64,000 nucleotides of DNA, taken from contig NZ_CP017565.2 of NCBI RefSeq assembly GCF_001865575.2, positions 186,001 through 250,000 of the forward strand. The letters run 5' to 3'. Source of the DNA: Paraburkholderia sprentiae WSM5005 (GTDB taxonomy: Bacteria > Pseudomonadota > Gammaproteobacteria > Burkholderiales > Burkholderiaceae). The position numbers and the translations under genes are program-made. The notes beneath the pieces were generated by a model. The model did no database searches and was not told the DNA's origin. It saw only the letters and a program-made list of their open reading frames with translations. Shown piece after piece: positions 9,566 through 17,898 of this stretch (positions are counted from its first letter, which is position 1; each line of letters begins with the position of its first letter).

Positions 9566-10130
9566 ATGGTGAACATTCAGGCAAGCGTTGCCCGGCAAGC
9601 GCTGGACGGCATCTACTAGGTGAGCAAGACGCTGGTTTCGTCGCTCGATGTGGCGAAAGCCTTCCGCGAGTCCCTGAACTATCTTGTGCAGACGATGGAG
9701 TGGCGGCGCGCCTTTGTGGTGCTGGCCGAATCGGACGGGCAACTGCGCGCCCTGAGCGCTAAGGGTCTTTCGCGTGACGAGCAGTAGGGTCTTCAGTTCC
9801 GGCCCGGCGAAGGCACCGTCGGCCGCGCGTGAAGGAGCGGCATTGGGGTGATCGTGCCCAACGTGAACGATGAACCGGCGCTCCTGTTCGCATGGGTGGC
9901 GCGGTCCAGATAGCAGCGAGTCGTTCGTCGCGACAATTGCGCGGCGTTGATGGAGTGCCTGCGGGAAAGCGGGCTGTTCGGCCACGAGAACGGTGCGTTC
10001 ACCGGCGCGGAGGGGCCAAGTAAGCGCTGCTTCGAACTGGCGCACGGCGGTAGGCTGTTCCTTGACGAGATCGGCGATATCTCGCCGTCGTTTCAGGCCT
10101 CGCTGGTTCAGAACATGCTGTCCGGGTCGT
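9566..10130 (+). pseudogene. nifA: Second NifA copy, degraded
   Basis: A ribosome site (GAAGGGGA) and ATG 9566 begin a NifA-type GAF domain (MVNIQASVARQALDGIY), interrupted by TAG after residue 17, then SKTLVSSLDVAKAFRESLNY and SAKGLSRDEQ. More stops follow, and the text jumps to part of the AAA+ domain with the sigma54-contact loop GAFTGA ([16 protein letters not shown]) and the Walker B region ([11 protein letters not shown]). Walker A, most of the AAA+ domain and the DNA-binding domain are absent. It lies directly before nifB, a common place for nifA. Confidence 0.85.
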
Positions 10131-10138
10131 GTGAGATT

Positions 10139-10154
10139 TGTCGCAACACCGACA
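10139..10154. promoter_or_regulatory. NifA upstream activating site for nifB
   Basis: TGTCGCAACACCGACA is an exact TGT-N10-ACA site, 95 bases upstream of the -24 element at 10250. It closely resembles the nifH site (TGTCGCGAAATCGACA). Confidence 0.78.
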
Positions 10155-10249
10155 CGACGCAACGAAATTGTAGGGATACGTCGCGCGCCGGGATCAAACA
10201 GAACTGCGAAATATATCCTAACCCGTTGATTCCTGGCGTTCTTGTCGAG

Positions 10250-10265
10250 TGGCATGGATCTGGCT
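10250..10265 (+). promoter_or_regulatory. Sigma54-like promoter of nifB
   Basis: TGGCAT-GGATC-TGGCT keeps the GG-N10-GC core but has TGGC rather than TTGC at -12. The expected start near 10277 leaves a leader of about 32 bases before the nifB ATG. A perfect NifA site upstream supports the call. Confidence 0.6.
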
Positions 10266-10308
10266 CTATGGCTTGCGCGCGGCCGCCGTTGGTTGCGAGG
10301 AGATATCC

Positions 10309-11904
10309 ATGCAAGCGAGTTCAAATGCGAGCGACTTGCCCGCAGCGGCCTACATCAGCGTCGGGCAGATTAAATCGCTCGGCGTGAAGATCGAAGACCC
10401 GTCCACCGGTGGCGGCTGCGGCACGCACGGTGGCGAGGGTAGGACCAGCTGCGGCGCGTCGGGTAGTCTCGACGACATGCCGCCGGACATCTGGGAGAAG
10501 GTCAAGAATCACCCGTGCTACTCGGAAGAAGCCCATCATCACTATGCGCGCATGCATGTGGCGGTGGCGCCAGCTTGCAACGTCCAGTGCAACTACTGCA
10601 ACCGCAAATACGACTGCGCGAACGAGTCGCGTCCCGGCGTGGTCTCTCAGAAGCTAACGCCGCAACAGGCAGTGAAGAAGGTCGTGGCGGTCGCAAGCGA
10701 GATTCCGCAGATGACGGTGCTTGGCATCGCCGGTCCCGGTGATTCGCTGGCGAGCCCGAAGAAGACCTTTGAGACGTTCCGGATGCTGCAGGAACAGGCG
10801 CCGGACATCAAGCTGTGCCTGTCGACCAATGGCCTGGCGTTGCCCGACCTCGTGGACGAAATCTGCAAGTACAACATCGACCACGTGACAATTACCATCA
10901 ACATGGTCGACCCGGCGGTGGGCGAGAAAATCTATCCGTGGATTTTCTGGAAGCACAAGCGCGTGACCGGTTACGAAGCAGCCTGCATCCTTCATGACCG
11001 GCAGATGAAGGGTCTCGAGATGCTCACCGCACGCGGCGTGCTGACCAAGATCAACTCGGTGCTGATTCCCGGCATCAACGAGGAGCACCTGATCGAGGTC
11101 AACCGCGACGTCAAGAAACGCGGCGCGTTCCTGCATAACATCATGCCGCTGATCTCGGAGCCCGAGCACGGCACTCACTTTGGCCTGAGCGGCCAGCGCG
11201 GACCGACTGCGCAGGAACTCAAGGCCGTGCAGGACGCCTGCATGGGCGGCGCCAACCTGATGCGTCATTGCCGCCAGTGCCGCGCGGATGCGGTTGGCCT
11301 GCTGGGCGAGGACCGCAGCGAGGATTTCACGCTCGACAAGTTCGAGCAGATGGAAGTGGTCTACGACCTCGTCCGCCGCCGTGAATACCAGCAGCGCGTC
11401 GAAGCCGAGCGTCAGGCGCAGCACGACGCGAAGCAAGAAGCGCTGGCTGTCTCTCGCGAGATCGACGTCGCCGACGACATTAAGGTGCTGGTCGCGGTCG
11501 CAACGAAGGGCGGCGGCCGGGTCAACGAGCACTTCGGCCACGTCACGGAGTTTCAGATCTTCGAGGTCTCGGCAGCCGAAGCGCTGTTCGTCGGCCATCG
11601 CCGGGTGGACCTGTATTGCCGGGGCGGATACGGCGACGACGAGCAACTACCGTCGGTCGTGCGCGCGCTCCACGACTGCCACGCGGTGCTGGTCGCGAAG
11701 ATCGGCGCCTGCCCGAAGGACGAACTTGCACAAGCGGGCATCGAGCCGGTCGATCAGTACGTCGGCGAATTTATCGAAAAAGCGGTGCTTGCTTGGTTCA
11801 ACGACTACCGCAGTCGCATCGCCAGCGGCGCCATCGTGCACCGGGACCGCGGCGATGCTTCGATCCGCCAGGGTGCTTACACCTCGTCAGCCTCAGCGGC
11901 GTGA
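10309..11904 (+). CDS. nifB: NifB, FeMo-cofactor biosynthesis radical SAM protein
   Basis: Fuses two [4Fe-4S] clusters and adds the central carbide to make NifB-co, the FeMo-co precursor. The radical SAM cluster motif CNVQCNYC follows an N-terminal Gly/Cys-rich stretch, and a NifX-like domain forms the C-terminus ([20 protein letters not shown]). At 531 residues it is a full-length two-domain NifB. ATG 10309 was chosen because GAGGAGA sits 8 bases upstream, although the frame is open earlier. It leads the operon running to the DegT-like gene. Confidence 0.96.
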   Translation: MQASSNASDLPAAAYISVGQIKSLGVKIEDPSTGGGCGTHGGEGRTSCGASGSLDDMPPDIWEKVKNHPCYSEEAHHHYARMHVAVAPACNVQCNYCNRKYDCANESRPGVVSQKLTPQQAVKKVVAVASEIPQMTVLGIAGPGDSLASPKKTFETFRMLQEQAPDIKLCLSTNGLALPDLVDEICKYNIDHVTITINMVDPAVGEKIYPWIFWKHKRVTGYEAACILHDRQMKGLEMLTARGVLTKINSVLIPGINEEHLIEVNRDVKKRGAFLHNIMPLISEPEHGTHFGLSGQRGPTAQELKAVQDACMGGANLMRHCRQCRADAVGLLGEDRSEDFTLDKFEQMEVVYDLVRRREYQQRVEAERQAQHDAKQEALAVSREIDVADDIKVLVAVATKGGGRVNEHFGHVTEFQIFEVSAAEALFVGHRRVDLYCRGGYGDDEQLPSVVRALHDCHAVLVAKIGACPKDELAQAGIEPVDQYVGEFIEKAVLAWFNDYRSRIASGAIVHRDRGDASIRQGAYTSSASAA

Positions 11905-11945
11905 CAACCCCACACCCTTCCAGACAGGACAACAGGAGAGCCTCC

Positions 11946-12140
11946 ATGCCTCTGAAGATTATTGCGTCCACCTGTACGGGATGCTCGGCCTGCGAACCGG
12001 AATGCCCCAATGTCGCGATCATCGAGAAAAGCGGCGTGTTCGCGATCGACCCCAAGAAATGCACCGAATGCGAAGGCCACTTCGACGACCCGCAGTGCGT
12101 CGCCGTGTGTCCCGTGGACGGCTGCATCGTTCAGGTTTGA
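11946..12140 (+). CDS. fdxN: FdxN-type 2[4Fe-4S] ferredoxin
   Basis: A 64-residue bacterial ferredoxin with two cluster motifs, [12 protein letters not shown] and [18 protein letters not shown]. The longer loop in the second motif is typical of nif-linked ferredoxins. FdxN-type proteins beside nifB supply electrons or cluster transfer for NifB-co synthesis and can feed nitrogenase. It lies 41 bases after nifB with AGGAGA before the ATG. Confidence 0.92.
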   Translation: MPLKIIASTCTGCSACEPECPNVAIIEKSGVFAIDPKKCTECEGHFDDPQCVAVCPVDGCIVQV

Positions 12141-12190
12141 GTCTGGCTCGTGGCCGGGCCGGCCATTGATCCATCAGGAGACTACGCATC

Positions 12191-12598
12191 ATGCTGTCCA
12201 ACGTAACTGTTACGAGCGCCGCCGAGAAGTTCATGCGTCGTATCGTGCGCTTTTCGGGCCTGCCGGCTGGCGCCGGCTTTCGTCTGGTGGTGAACGCCGG
12301 CGGCTGTTCCGGCTATACCGCGGAATTCACCGCCGAGCCGGCGCTGCAACCAGGCGAACAGGAACTCGACATCAACGGCCTGCGCATATTCCTGCCGGCT
12401 GAGAGCCGGCTGATGCTCGAAGGCATAACGATCGATTTCGCCGACACGCCAACCCAGTCCGGCTTGATCTTCTTCAATCCGAACCAGGCCGCTTGTGGTT
12501 GCAGCAGCAGTGCGGAGTCGGCGCCGCCGGGCCTGGCGACCATCGATGTCAGCGCGATTGGCCGCGGGCGGCCGCCGCTGCCGCGTCAGATCTCCTGA
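12191..12598 (+). CDS. Nif-associated IscA/HesB-family protein
   Basis: A 135-residue A-type carrier with the conserved Cys in NAGGCSGYTAEF and ACGCSSSAE. Versions of this protein next to nifB are thought to pass [4Fe-4S] clusters to NifB. The last 30 residues (GLATIDVSAIGRGRPPLPRQI) extend past the usual C-terminal Cys motif. Start ATG 12191 follows CAGGAGACTACGCATC. It differs clearly in sequence from the carrier at 8319-8693. Confidence 0.88.
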   Translation: MLSNVTVTSAAEKFMRRIVRFSGLPAGAGFRLVVNAGGCSGYTAEFTAEPALQPGEQELDINGLRIFLPAESRLMLEGITIDFADTPTQSGLIFFNPNQAACGCSSSAESAPPGLATIDVSAIGRGRPPLPRQIS

Positions 12599-12607
12599 AG
12601 AGGAGCG

Positions 12608-13195
12608 ATGGCGATGGACTCCGGCGACCGTGCCCTCGACGACGCAATGACCGCGTTTGCGCAAAGGGCGATTGGCGGCGGCTTGCCGTCGGGCGTCAAT
12701 GCATTGATCGCCGAGGCGGGTCGGTTGCGCGAGCGCCCCGACGAGGCGCTCGCGCTGTTGCAACGCGCCCGCGCCGCCGCGCCGCGCCATCCGGTGCCGT
12801 TGATCGCGCTGTACCGTTTTTACTTCTACGGCCATCAATTGGCGCAGGCGCGTGCGATCGGCGAAGACGCGCTGGCGGTCGCCCGCACCGCGCTGGGCTC
12901 AGATTTCGGCGACGAACCGCTTGCTGCCGCGATCGTGACCACGCGTTATGACGCGGCCGCGCGTTTTTATCTGTTCACTCTGAAAGGCCTCGCGTACCTC
13001 AACATGCGTCTCGGCGACTTTGAAGAAGCGCGCATGCTACTGCGCGAATTGCGCCGGCTCGATCCCGAAGACCGGGTGGGGGGCGCGCTGCTTTCGCAGG
13101 TCTTGTATCGTCATGAGACCGGAGTCGGGTCCGACGATGCAATGGATGCGCTGAGTGAGTATCCGACGCGCGGCTGGACGGGGACGCAACCATGA
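12608..13195 (+). CDS. TPR-like nif-associated protein
   Basis: A 195-residue soluble protein made of helical repeats, rich in Ala, Leu and Arg (RPDEALALLQRARAAAPRHP, QARAIGEDALAVARTALG, GDFEEARMLLRELRRLDP). These look like degenerate tetratricopeptide repeats, which usually bind other proteins. Similar genes sit between iscA and the LRV gene in several betaproteobacterial nif clusters; the exact job is not known to me. It begins 9 bases after the IscA-like gene and overlaps the LRV gene by 4 bases. A broken paralogue is at 1726-2209. Confidence 0.75.
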   Translation: MAMDSGDRALDDAMTAFAQRAIGGGLPSGVNALIAEAGRLRERPDEALALLQRARAAAPRHPVPLIALYRFYFYGHQLAQARAIGEDALAVARTALGSDFGDEPLAAAIVTTRYDAAARFYLFTLKGLAYLNMRLGDFEEARMLLRELRRLDPEDRVGGALLSQVLYRHETGVGSDDAMDALSEYPTRGWTGTQP

Positions 13196-13911
13196 GCGTA
13201 CAGAACGTGCGCGTACCAGGCGGCGACATTGCACCGCGCCACTGCCAGGGCGGCCCGCTCGACTGCGCCGGCTGCGGGTATGTGCGGTTCCGCGAGTTGC
13301 CGGCGGAGCACGGTTGCGGGCCAGCGAGTCACGCTGGTGTGTTTTGTCTGCCCGCATTGCTCGGCGACCCGGACGAGATGGTCCGGCTGCAGCTCGCGTT
13401 GCGATTGCCGCAGGCGCAATTGGCGCGCCTGATCCACGATCCACATCGCGAGGTGCGGATTCTCGTGGTGCAGCGCCTGTCGCCTGCTGCATTGGTCGGC
13501 ATGCGGGGCGATTCCGACTACGGCGTGCGCGAATGGGTGGCGCAGCGTCTGCCGCTCGCGCTGCTGCGGCAGATGATCGGCGACCCTGATCGCGTAGTCC
13601 GGATGCGACTGGCAGAGCGTCTTGAGATGCCTGCGCTGCTGCGTATTACCGACGACAGCGAGGCCGAGGTACGCCGCATCGTCGCCGAGCGTCTGCCCGC
13701 GACGCTGCTATCGCGCCTCGCGTTCGATCCCGATTGGCGAGTGCGCTGGGAAGTCGCGCGGCGCGCCGCTGGCGATATCGTGGCGTCGCTGGTGGATGAC
13801 GCGGACGAAGAGGTGCGCGCGCTCGCGCGGCAGCGCCGGCAGTCGGGCGAGGTCGCTAACCTGATGACCACCGGACAGACGCAACGATCAGCAGGAGTGA
13901 AGCATGGCTGA
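13192..13911 (+). CDS. LRV protein with [4Fe-4S] cluster motif
   Basis: A 239-residue protein like the leucine-rich-repeat-variant (LRV) protein of Azotobacter. The N-terminal part has Cys residues for an Fe-S cluster (HCQGGPLDCAGCGYV, then HGCGPASHAGVFC). After it come tandem alpha-helical repeats of about 24 residues with the pattern DPDEMVRLQLALRLP, DSDYGVREWVAQRLP, DPDRVVRMRLAERLE. The repeats form a right-handed superhelix and probably bind a partner. Coupled to the TPR-like gene upstream and overlapping nifZ downstream, so a role in nitrogenase maturation is inferred. Confidence 0.85.
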   Translation: MSVQNVRVPGGDIAPRHCQGGPLDCAGCGYVRFRELPAEHGCGPASHAGVFCLPALLGDPDEMVRLQLALRLPQAQLARLIHDPHREVRILVVQRLSPAALVGMRGDSDYGVREWVAQRLPLALLRQMIGDPDRVVRMRLAERLEMPALLRITDDSEAEVRRIVAERLPATLLSRLAFDPDWRVRWEVARRAAGDIVASLVDDADEEVRALARQRRQSGEVANLMTTGQTQRSAGVKHG

Positions 13912-14284
13912 CATCAATCGCGACGACGACCTGATCGAGGTCGCGTTTCCCCCGCGCTTCAACTACGGCGAGCGCGTGATCGCACGCGCGGTGATCCGCA
14001 ACGACGGCACCTACAACGGCAAAGACATGGGCGAAGTGCTGGTGAACAAGGGCGAGATCGGCTACGTCACCAGCATCGACACCTTCCTTCAGCAGTTCTA
14101 TATCTACGCGGTGGATTTCGTCGAGAGCGGCCACCGTGTCGGCATGCGCGCGAAAGAGCTATGCACGCTCGACAACCTGCCCGACGACGTGCTGCAAGGC
14201 CTGGGCGAGCGGGCCGAAGCGCTGCACAAGATCGGCACGCGGGTCCAGCCGGAAACGTCGCAACCGCAGGAGCCGTCAGCATGA
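13904..14284 (+). CDS. nifZ: NifZ, nitrogenase P-cluster assembly protein
   Basis: A 126-residue NifZ family protein (FNYGERVIARAVIRNDGTYN, VNKGEIGYVTSIDTFLQQFY). NifZ acts with NifH in forming the second P-cluster of the MoFe protein. Its start overlaps the end of the LRV gene and its stop overlaps the next gene (ATGA), so the block is translationally coupled. Intact and of normal length. Confidence 0.92.
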   Translation: MADINRDDDLIEVAFPPRFNYGERVIARAVIRNDGTYNGKDMGEVLVNKGEIGYVTSIDTFLQQFYIYAVDFVESGHRVGMRAKELCTLDNLPDDVLQGLGERAEALHKIGTRVQPETSQPQEPSA

Positions 14285-14556
14285 GTATCGAACCGGTTCA
14301 GCCTGCTTATCAGTGGGGCATGCGCGTGATCGCGCTGGATGACCTGTGCAACGACGGCAGCTTTCCGGAGCGCGGCCAGGACGATTGTCTGGCCGAGGCG
14401 GGTACGGTCGGCGAAATCGTCAACGTCGGCCAGGTGGTTGAGAGCGGCGAGCCGGTCTATCTGGTGGAGTTCGGCAACTGTGTCGTCGGATGCACGGAGA
14501 ATGAAATTGCGCCCGCACCCGCCGGCCTGCTACCCGAAGAAGGAGCCATGTCATGA
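14281..14556 (+). CDS. Second NifZ-domain protein
   Basis: A 91-residue protein that keeps the NifZ core layout: YQWGMRVIALDDLCNDGSFP corresponds to YGERVIARAVIRNDGTYN, and AGTVGEIVNVGQVVESGEPV to the second NifZ block. It has extra Cys residues (DDC, NCVVGC) not present in the first NifZ. Tandem NifZ-like genes occur in some betaproteobacterial clusters. Start overlaps the nifZ stop and its end overlaps the next gene. Confidence 0.8.
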   Translation: MSIEPVQPAYQWGMRVIALDDLCNDGSFPERGQDDCLAEAGTVGEIVNVGQVVESGEPVYLVEFGNCVVGCTENEIAPAPAGLLPEEGAMS

Positions 14557-14924
14557 CGGCTCAGGCGAGCGCGCCAGAAGCGGCGCCGCCGCGCGACGGT
14601 TTGCGCGCGGGCCGCCCGTTCGACCTGACCCAGCGCCAGATCGAGCAAGCGTTGCGCGAGCGTACCCGCTACCGCTATGTGCAGCCGCGCGTGCTGCGCG
14701 ATGGGCGGGGGTTCCGTGTCGAGAGCCCGTGCTGCTCCCGCAATGTCGACGCGAATGGCGGGATGATCGACATAGCCTGGCTCACGCGCGATGAAGACGG
14801 TATGTGGCACCTGAGCGCGCGCGATCATGCGTCGCACCGATGGATGCCCCAGCATGAGAGCACCGATCTGGGCGAGCTGCTGGACACGCTGTGCATCGAT
14901 CGCGAATGCGTGTTCTGGCCGTGA
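14553..14924 (+). CDS. Conserved nif-cluster protein of unknown function
   Basis: A 123-residue soluble protein I cannot place. Features: an Arg-rich middle (LTQRQIEQALRERTRYRYVQ), a CC pair in VESPCCSRNVDANGGMIDIA and a C-terminal Cys (CIDRECVFWP). It overlaps the second nifZ gene by 4 bases (ATGA), and the nifS remnant follows directly. The position among nifZ, nifS and nifT suggests a helper in MoFe protein or cluster maturation, but that is inference from context only. Confidence 0.65.
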   Translation: MTAQASAPEAAPPRDGLRAGRPFDLTQRQIEQALRERTRYRYVQPRVLRDGRGFRVESPCCSRNVDANGGMIDIAWLTRDEDGMWHLSARDHASHRWMPQHESTDLGELLDTLCIDRECVFWP

Positions 14925-14949
14925 AGCAAACTAACGGAGCCGGGCGACG

Positions 14950-15392
14950 ATCTATTCCGACCACAACGCGACCATGCCGCCAGCCTCCGCCGTGGCAGGC
15001 GACGCTGTACATCCTGACGGATGTGTGGGGCAACGCGTCGTCGCAGCATGCCGTCGGTCAGCAGGCGAAGGGCACGCTCGCTGCGGCCCGCGCGACGATC
15101 GCGCGAGCGCTCGGTTGCAAGCCCACAGAGCTGAGCTTCGCCAACGGCGCCACCGAAGCCAATCACCTCGCCGTGTGCGGGCTGCACGCGGCGGCGCCGG
15201 AGGGCCGGCACCGTGGCGTATTCAGCGCGATCGAACATGCTGCGCACCTGAAGCTGGTGCGTGCGCTGGCTGCACGCGGCGGTGCGGCTGTCGCTCGGCG
15301 AAATCACTACGGCGCAGGATATTGAGTACGTGCTCGCCCATCTGCCGCCGTTGCTTCGTCCCTTGCTGGAGGAAGCAGCGCATCTCGCTTGA
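14950..15392 (+). pseudogene. nifS: NifS cysteine desulfurase remnant with internal deletion
   Basis: The N-terminal quarter of NifS is readable (DHNAT, then LTDVWGNASSQHAVGQQAKG, ARATIARALGCKPTELSF, NGATEANHLAVCGLHAA, FSAIEHAAHLKLVRALAARG) and then the text jumps to the C-terminus (VRLSLGEITTAQDIEYVLAH, LPPLLRPLLEEA). The middle of the protein, with the PLP lysine and the catalytic Cys, is deleted, and the start is frameshifted near 14970-15010. No intact nifS or nifU is in the window, so sulfur supply must come from elsewhere in the genome. Confidence 0.85.
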
Positions 15393-15433
15393 ACCTGGTT
15401 TGAACCTCTCATCAATCTCCGGAGTCCGCAACC

Positions 15434-15652
15434 ATGAAAGTCATAATCCGCAAGGACAGCAAGGGCGCGCTGAGCGCCTACCTGCCAAAGAAGGACCTGG
15501 AAGAGCCCATTGTCGCGATGGCGCAGCCCGAGATGTGGGGCGGTCTCGTCACGCTCGCGAACGGCTGGCAACTCGAATTGCCCGCGATGGCCGACGATAC
15601 GCCACTGCCCATCACGGTCGAAGCGCGGCGCATTACTGGCGTGGAGGAGTGA
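15434..15652 (+). CDS. nifT: NifT/FixU family protein
   Basis: A 72-residue NifT/FixU protein (MKVIIRKDSKGALSAYLPKK, MWGGLVTLANGWQLELP). The family is found almost only in nif clusters and is thought to help nitrogenase maturation, although mutants usually show little defect. Intact, 41 bases after the nifS remnant. The ATG lies 9 bases after a CTCCGG-type stretch without a strong ribosome site. Confidence 0.92.
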   Translation: MKVIIRKDSKGALSAYLPKKDLEEPIVAMAQPEMWGGLVTLANGWQLELPAMADDTPLPITVEARRITGVEE

Positions 15653-15653
15653 G

Positions 15654-15932
15654 ATGAGCCTGAACGCCGAGCAATTGGACTTTGCGGCGGACCTGCTCCG
15701 CACGGCACCGACGCTACGCGACGCTGCCGCGCAATGGCACGAACGTTATCCCGAGGTGCGCACAATGCATGTCAGCGCAACGGTGATGCGCGACCAGACA
15801 GCAGCGCTCCGGTTCGGTGTGCGCAGTATCTATTTCGCGATATCGGCCGGGTATTACAGGTCCATCACGCAGCGGCCTGAAGAGGCCGATGCGTTGATCC
15901 TGACTGAGGACAAGGCGCATGGAAATCGATGA
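15654..15932 (+). CDS. Small conserved nif-cluster protein
   Basis: A 92-residue helical protein that I recognise only as a frequent neighbour of nifT (MSLNAEQLDFAADLLRTAPT, LRDAAAQWHERYPEVRTMHV). No Cys-rich motif or membrane segment is seen. GGAGTGAG precedes the ATG, its start follows the nifT stop at once, and its end overlaps the DegT-like gene by 14 bases, so the three are translated together. Function unknown. Confidence 0.65.
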   Translation: MSLNAEQLDFAADLLRTAPTLRDAAAQWHERYPEVRTMHVSATVMRDQTAALRFGVRSIYFAISAGYYRSITQRPEEADALILTEDKAHGNR

Positions 15933-17082
15933 GATCGCGTTGAGCGAACCGGCTTGCGCGGCGCGCGAGATCGGTCTCGTCAACGCGGTGCTGCAATCCT
16001 CACGTTGGAGCGACGGGCCGATGCTTGATTCGTTCGAGCGCGCGTTTGCGGGCTGGGTTGGCCGGGAGTATGCGGTCGCGGTCGCGAGCGGCACGCTCGC
16101 GACCTGGATTGCGTTGCGCGCGACGGGGATCGGCCCGGGAGACGAGGTGGTCTGCGCGTCGCACACCTGGCATCAGGTGGCGCAGGCGATCACGCTGGCG
16201 GGAGCCGTGCCGGTGTTCGCCGACATCGACTACTGGAGCGGTTGTCTGAGCGCCGAAAAAGCCGCGCAGAAGATCGGCCCTCGCACGCGCGCGATCCTCG
16301 CCGGCAACACCAACGGCCACCCGGCCGCGTGGGCGCTGCTGCGCGAACTGGCCGACGCGCAGCGCTTGCGGCTGATCGAAGACAGTACTGAGGCGTTGGG
16401 CTCGCGCTACCGGGGCCGCAACGTGGGCTGTTTCGGCGACGTATCTGTGTTCGACTTCTCCAGCCCGTCCGCGCTGTGCACAGGAGCGGGCGGCATGCTT
16501 GTCACCGACGATGACGAACTCGTCCATGAACTGCGTTATCTGCGCGAGCGGCGCGTCACGGACCGCGCGTCCGTCTCGGTCGGCTCGTGGGTGCCGCTGC
16601 AGGCGGGCATCAGTGATCTGACCGCCGCGCTCGGTCTCGCGCAACTGGCCGAACTCGACACGCGCCTCGCGCAGCGAAAGCAGGTCGAGACTTGGTATCA
16701 CGAAGAGATGCAAAGCTTCGAAGGGATCAAGCCGGCCTACGTGGCCGAGGACGTCGAAGAAGTGCACTGGATGCTCTATGTTGTGCATTTGGGCAAGCGT
16801 TTTACGCAGAGCGCGCGCGCCCAGATGATAGACGACATGAAATCTTGCGGCATTGAGACGGTGGCCTACAGCCATCCGCTGCATCAGCAGTTTCACTACA
16901 TGAACGCGGGCGATGCGATCAGCCGCAGGAGCGGCCTGTTGCCCGACACCGAGCGCATCGGCGATCGCGCGCTGGCGCTGCCGCTGCACACGCTGCTCGA
17001 CACCGACCAGGTCAAGTACATCGTCAAGACGCTGAAAGACACCGCGACCAACGTGGGCGCCGGCGCCGCCATTTATCTGTGA
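15919..17082 (+). CDS. DegT/DnrJ-type aminotransferase fold lacking the PLP lysine
   Basis: A 387-residue fold-type-I protein of the DegT/DnrJ/EryC1/StrS family, with the cofactor region (VASGTLATWIALRATGIGPG, VFADIDYWSG, LIEDSTEALGSRYRG) and the C-terminal domain. In active members a lysine binds PLP in a block like FSFHGSKxxTTGEGG; here that block reads FDFSSPSALCTGAGG, so the lysine is replaced. It may therefore be a non-catalytic or dehydratase-like variant. It ends the nifB-nifT operon; similar genes occur in other Burkholderia nif clusters, but the substrate is unknown. Confidence 0.78.
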   Translation: MEIDEIALSEPACAAREIGLVNAVLQSSRWSDGPMLDSFERAFAGWVGREYAVAVASGTLATWIALRATGIGPGDEVVCASHTWHQVAQAITLAGAVPVFADIDYWSGCLSAEKAAQKIGPRTRAILAGNTNGHPAAWALLRELADAQRLRLIEDSTEALGSRYRGRNVGCFGDVSVFDFSSPSALCTGAGGMLVTDDDELVHELRYLRERRVTDRASVSVGSWVPLQAGISDLTAALGLAQLAELDTRLAQRKQVETWYHEEMQSFEGIKPAYVAEDVEEVHWMLYVVHLGKRFTQSARAQMIDDMKSCGIETVAYSHPLHQQFHYMNAGDAISRRSGLLPDTERIGDRALALPLHTLLDTDQVKYIVKTLKDTATNVGAGAAIYL

Positions 17083-17092
17083 GGCGCACTCC

Positions 17093-17425
17093 ATGAACGT
17101 TTCAGTCCAGACCATCGCCGAACGCCTGTGTGCGGGCGGCGTCATTCCGTACCTGGGACCAGCGCTGCTCGCGCTGTGCCCCGATACGGCCGTCCCAGCC
17201 ACGCCGCTCGCGCTCGCCGAAATCATCACGGCCAAGGTCAGCGTGCTGCACAAGATCCGCACCCGGCTGACCCAGGCGGCGCAGTTCATCGAGAACTTCA
17301 AGCATCGCAAGTCGCTGGTGAGCGTCATGAATGAGGCCTTCGCAATGACGCCGACGCCGTCGGCACTGCGCAACCCGCACTGGCCGCGTGAAGCGTGGCC
17401 GCTTTTCATCGTTCTTTATCCGTAG
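17093..17425 (+). pseudogene. SIR2-like nif-associated protein, truncated
   Basis: The N-terminal 100 residues resemble the SIR2-like proteins that follow DegT-type genes in betaproteobacterial nif clusters (ERLCAGGVIPYLGPALLAL). The frame ends after PHWPREAWPLFIVLYP, less than half the expected length, just where a substrate-binding core should continue. A deletion joined it to the ferredoxin gene that follows 20 bases later. A working short protein cannot be excluded. Confidence 0.55.
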
Positions 17426-17445
17426 CCTTTTATGAAGATCCCATC

Positions 17446-17753
17446 ATGACCACAATGACCGTACTGCCTTCGGGCAAGACCTACGACGTTGCCGCCGGCG
17501 CGACCCTGCTGCAGGCACTGCTCGCCGTAGGCGAGAGCATCGAGCACAAGTGCAACGGCAAGGCCGACTGCGGATCTTGCCACCTGTTCGTACAGGAAGG
17601 GCGCAAGAGCCTGTCGAAGATCCAGCGGCTCGAAAACGACAAGCTCGATAGGCTCGTCGGCGTCGGCTCCAAGTTGCGCCTCGCCTGTCAAGCCGTGCTG
17701 GCCGAAGAGCCGGTGACCATCGAACTGCTGACTTCGTCTGAGCGGCGAGATGA
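17446..17753 (+). CDS. Plant-type [2Fe-2S] ferredoxin
   Basis: A [2Fe-2S] ferredoxin (MTTMTVLPSGKTYDVAAGAT) with the cluster Cys in CNGKADCGSC and a fourth in LRLACQAV. It is likely an electron carrier serving nitrogenase or cofactor assembly. The frame as given runs on to 17892 with Arg/Gly-rich nonsense; one extra base near 17741-17745 would give an end SSEAAR and a stop overlapping the next ATG (ATGA). I therefore place the natural end at 17753 and suspect a frameshift in the last codons. Confidence 0.75.
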
Positions 17754-17898
17754 CCGCGGTCGAATCGCTGGTGGTCGACGTGGCCATCGTCGGCGCGGGT
17801 CTAGGCGGCCTCGCGCTGGCGCGCGTACTGCATGCGCAGGACGTTTCCGTCGTGGTCATCGAAGCGCGCGAGCGCGAGGGCGGCCGTGCTGACGCAAT
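17750..17898 (+). pseudogene. FAD-dependent amine oxidase, N-terminal remnant
   Basis: About 50 residues of an NAD(P)/FAD-binding flavoprotein remain (SLVVDVAIVGAGLGGLALAR, VLHAQDVSVVVIEARERE), with the GxGxxG motif and the following acidic strand end and GGR block of amine oxidases. Homology stops at about 17898, where minus-strand sequence of another gene begins. So most of the gene was deleted. Confidence 0.7.

Noticed and set aside
15919..16300. DegT gene as the cysteine desulfurase replacement for nifS
   Set aside because: It lacks the PLP lysine and the desulfurase Cys loop.
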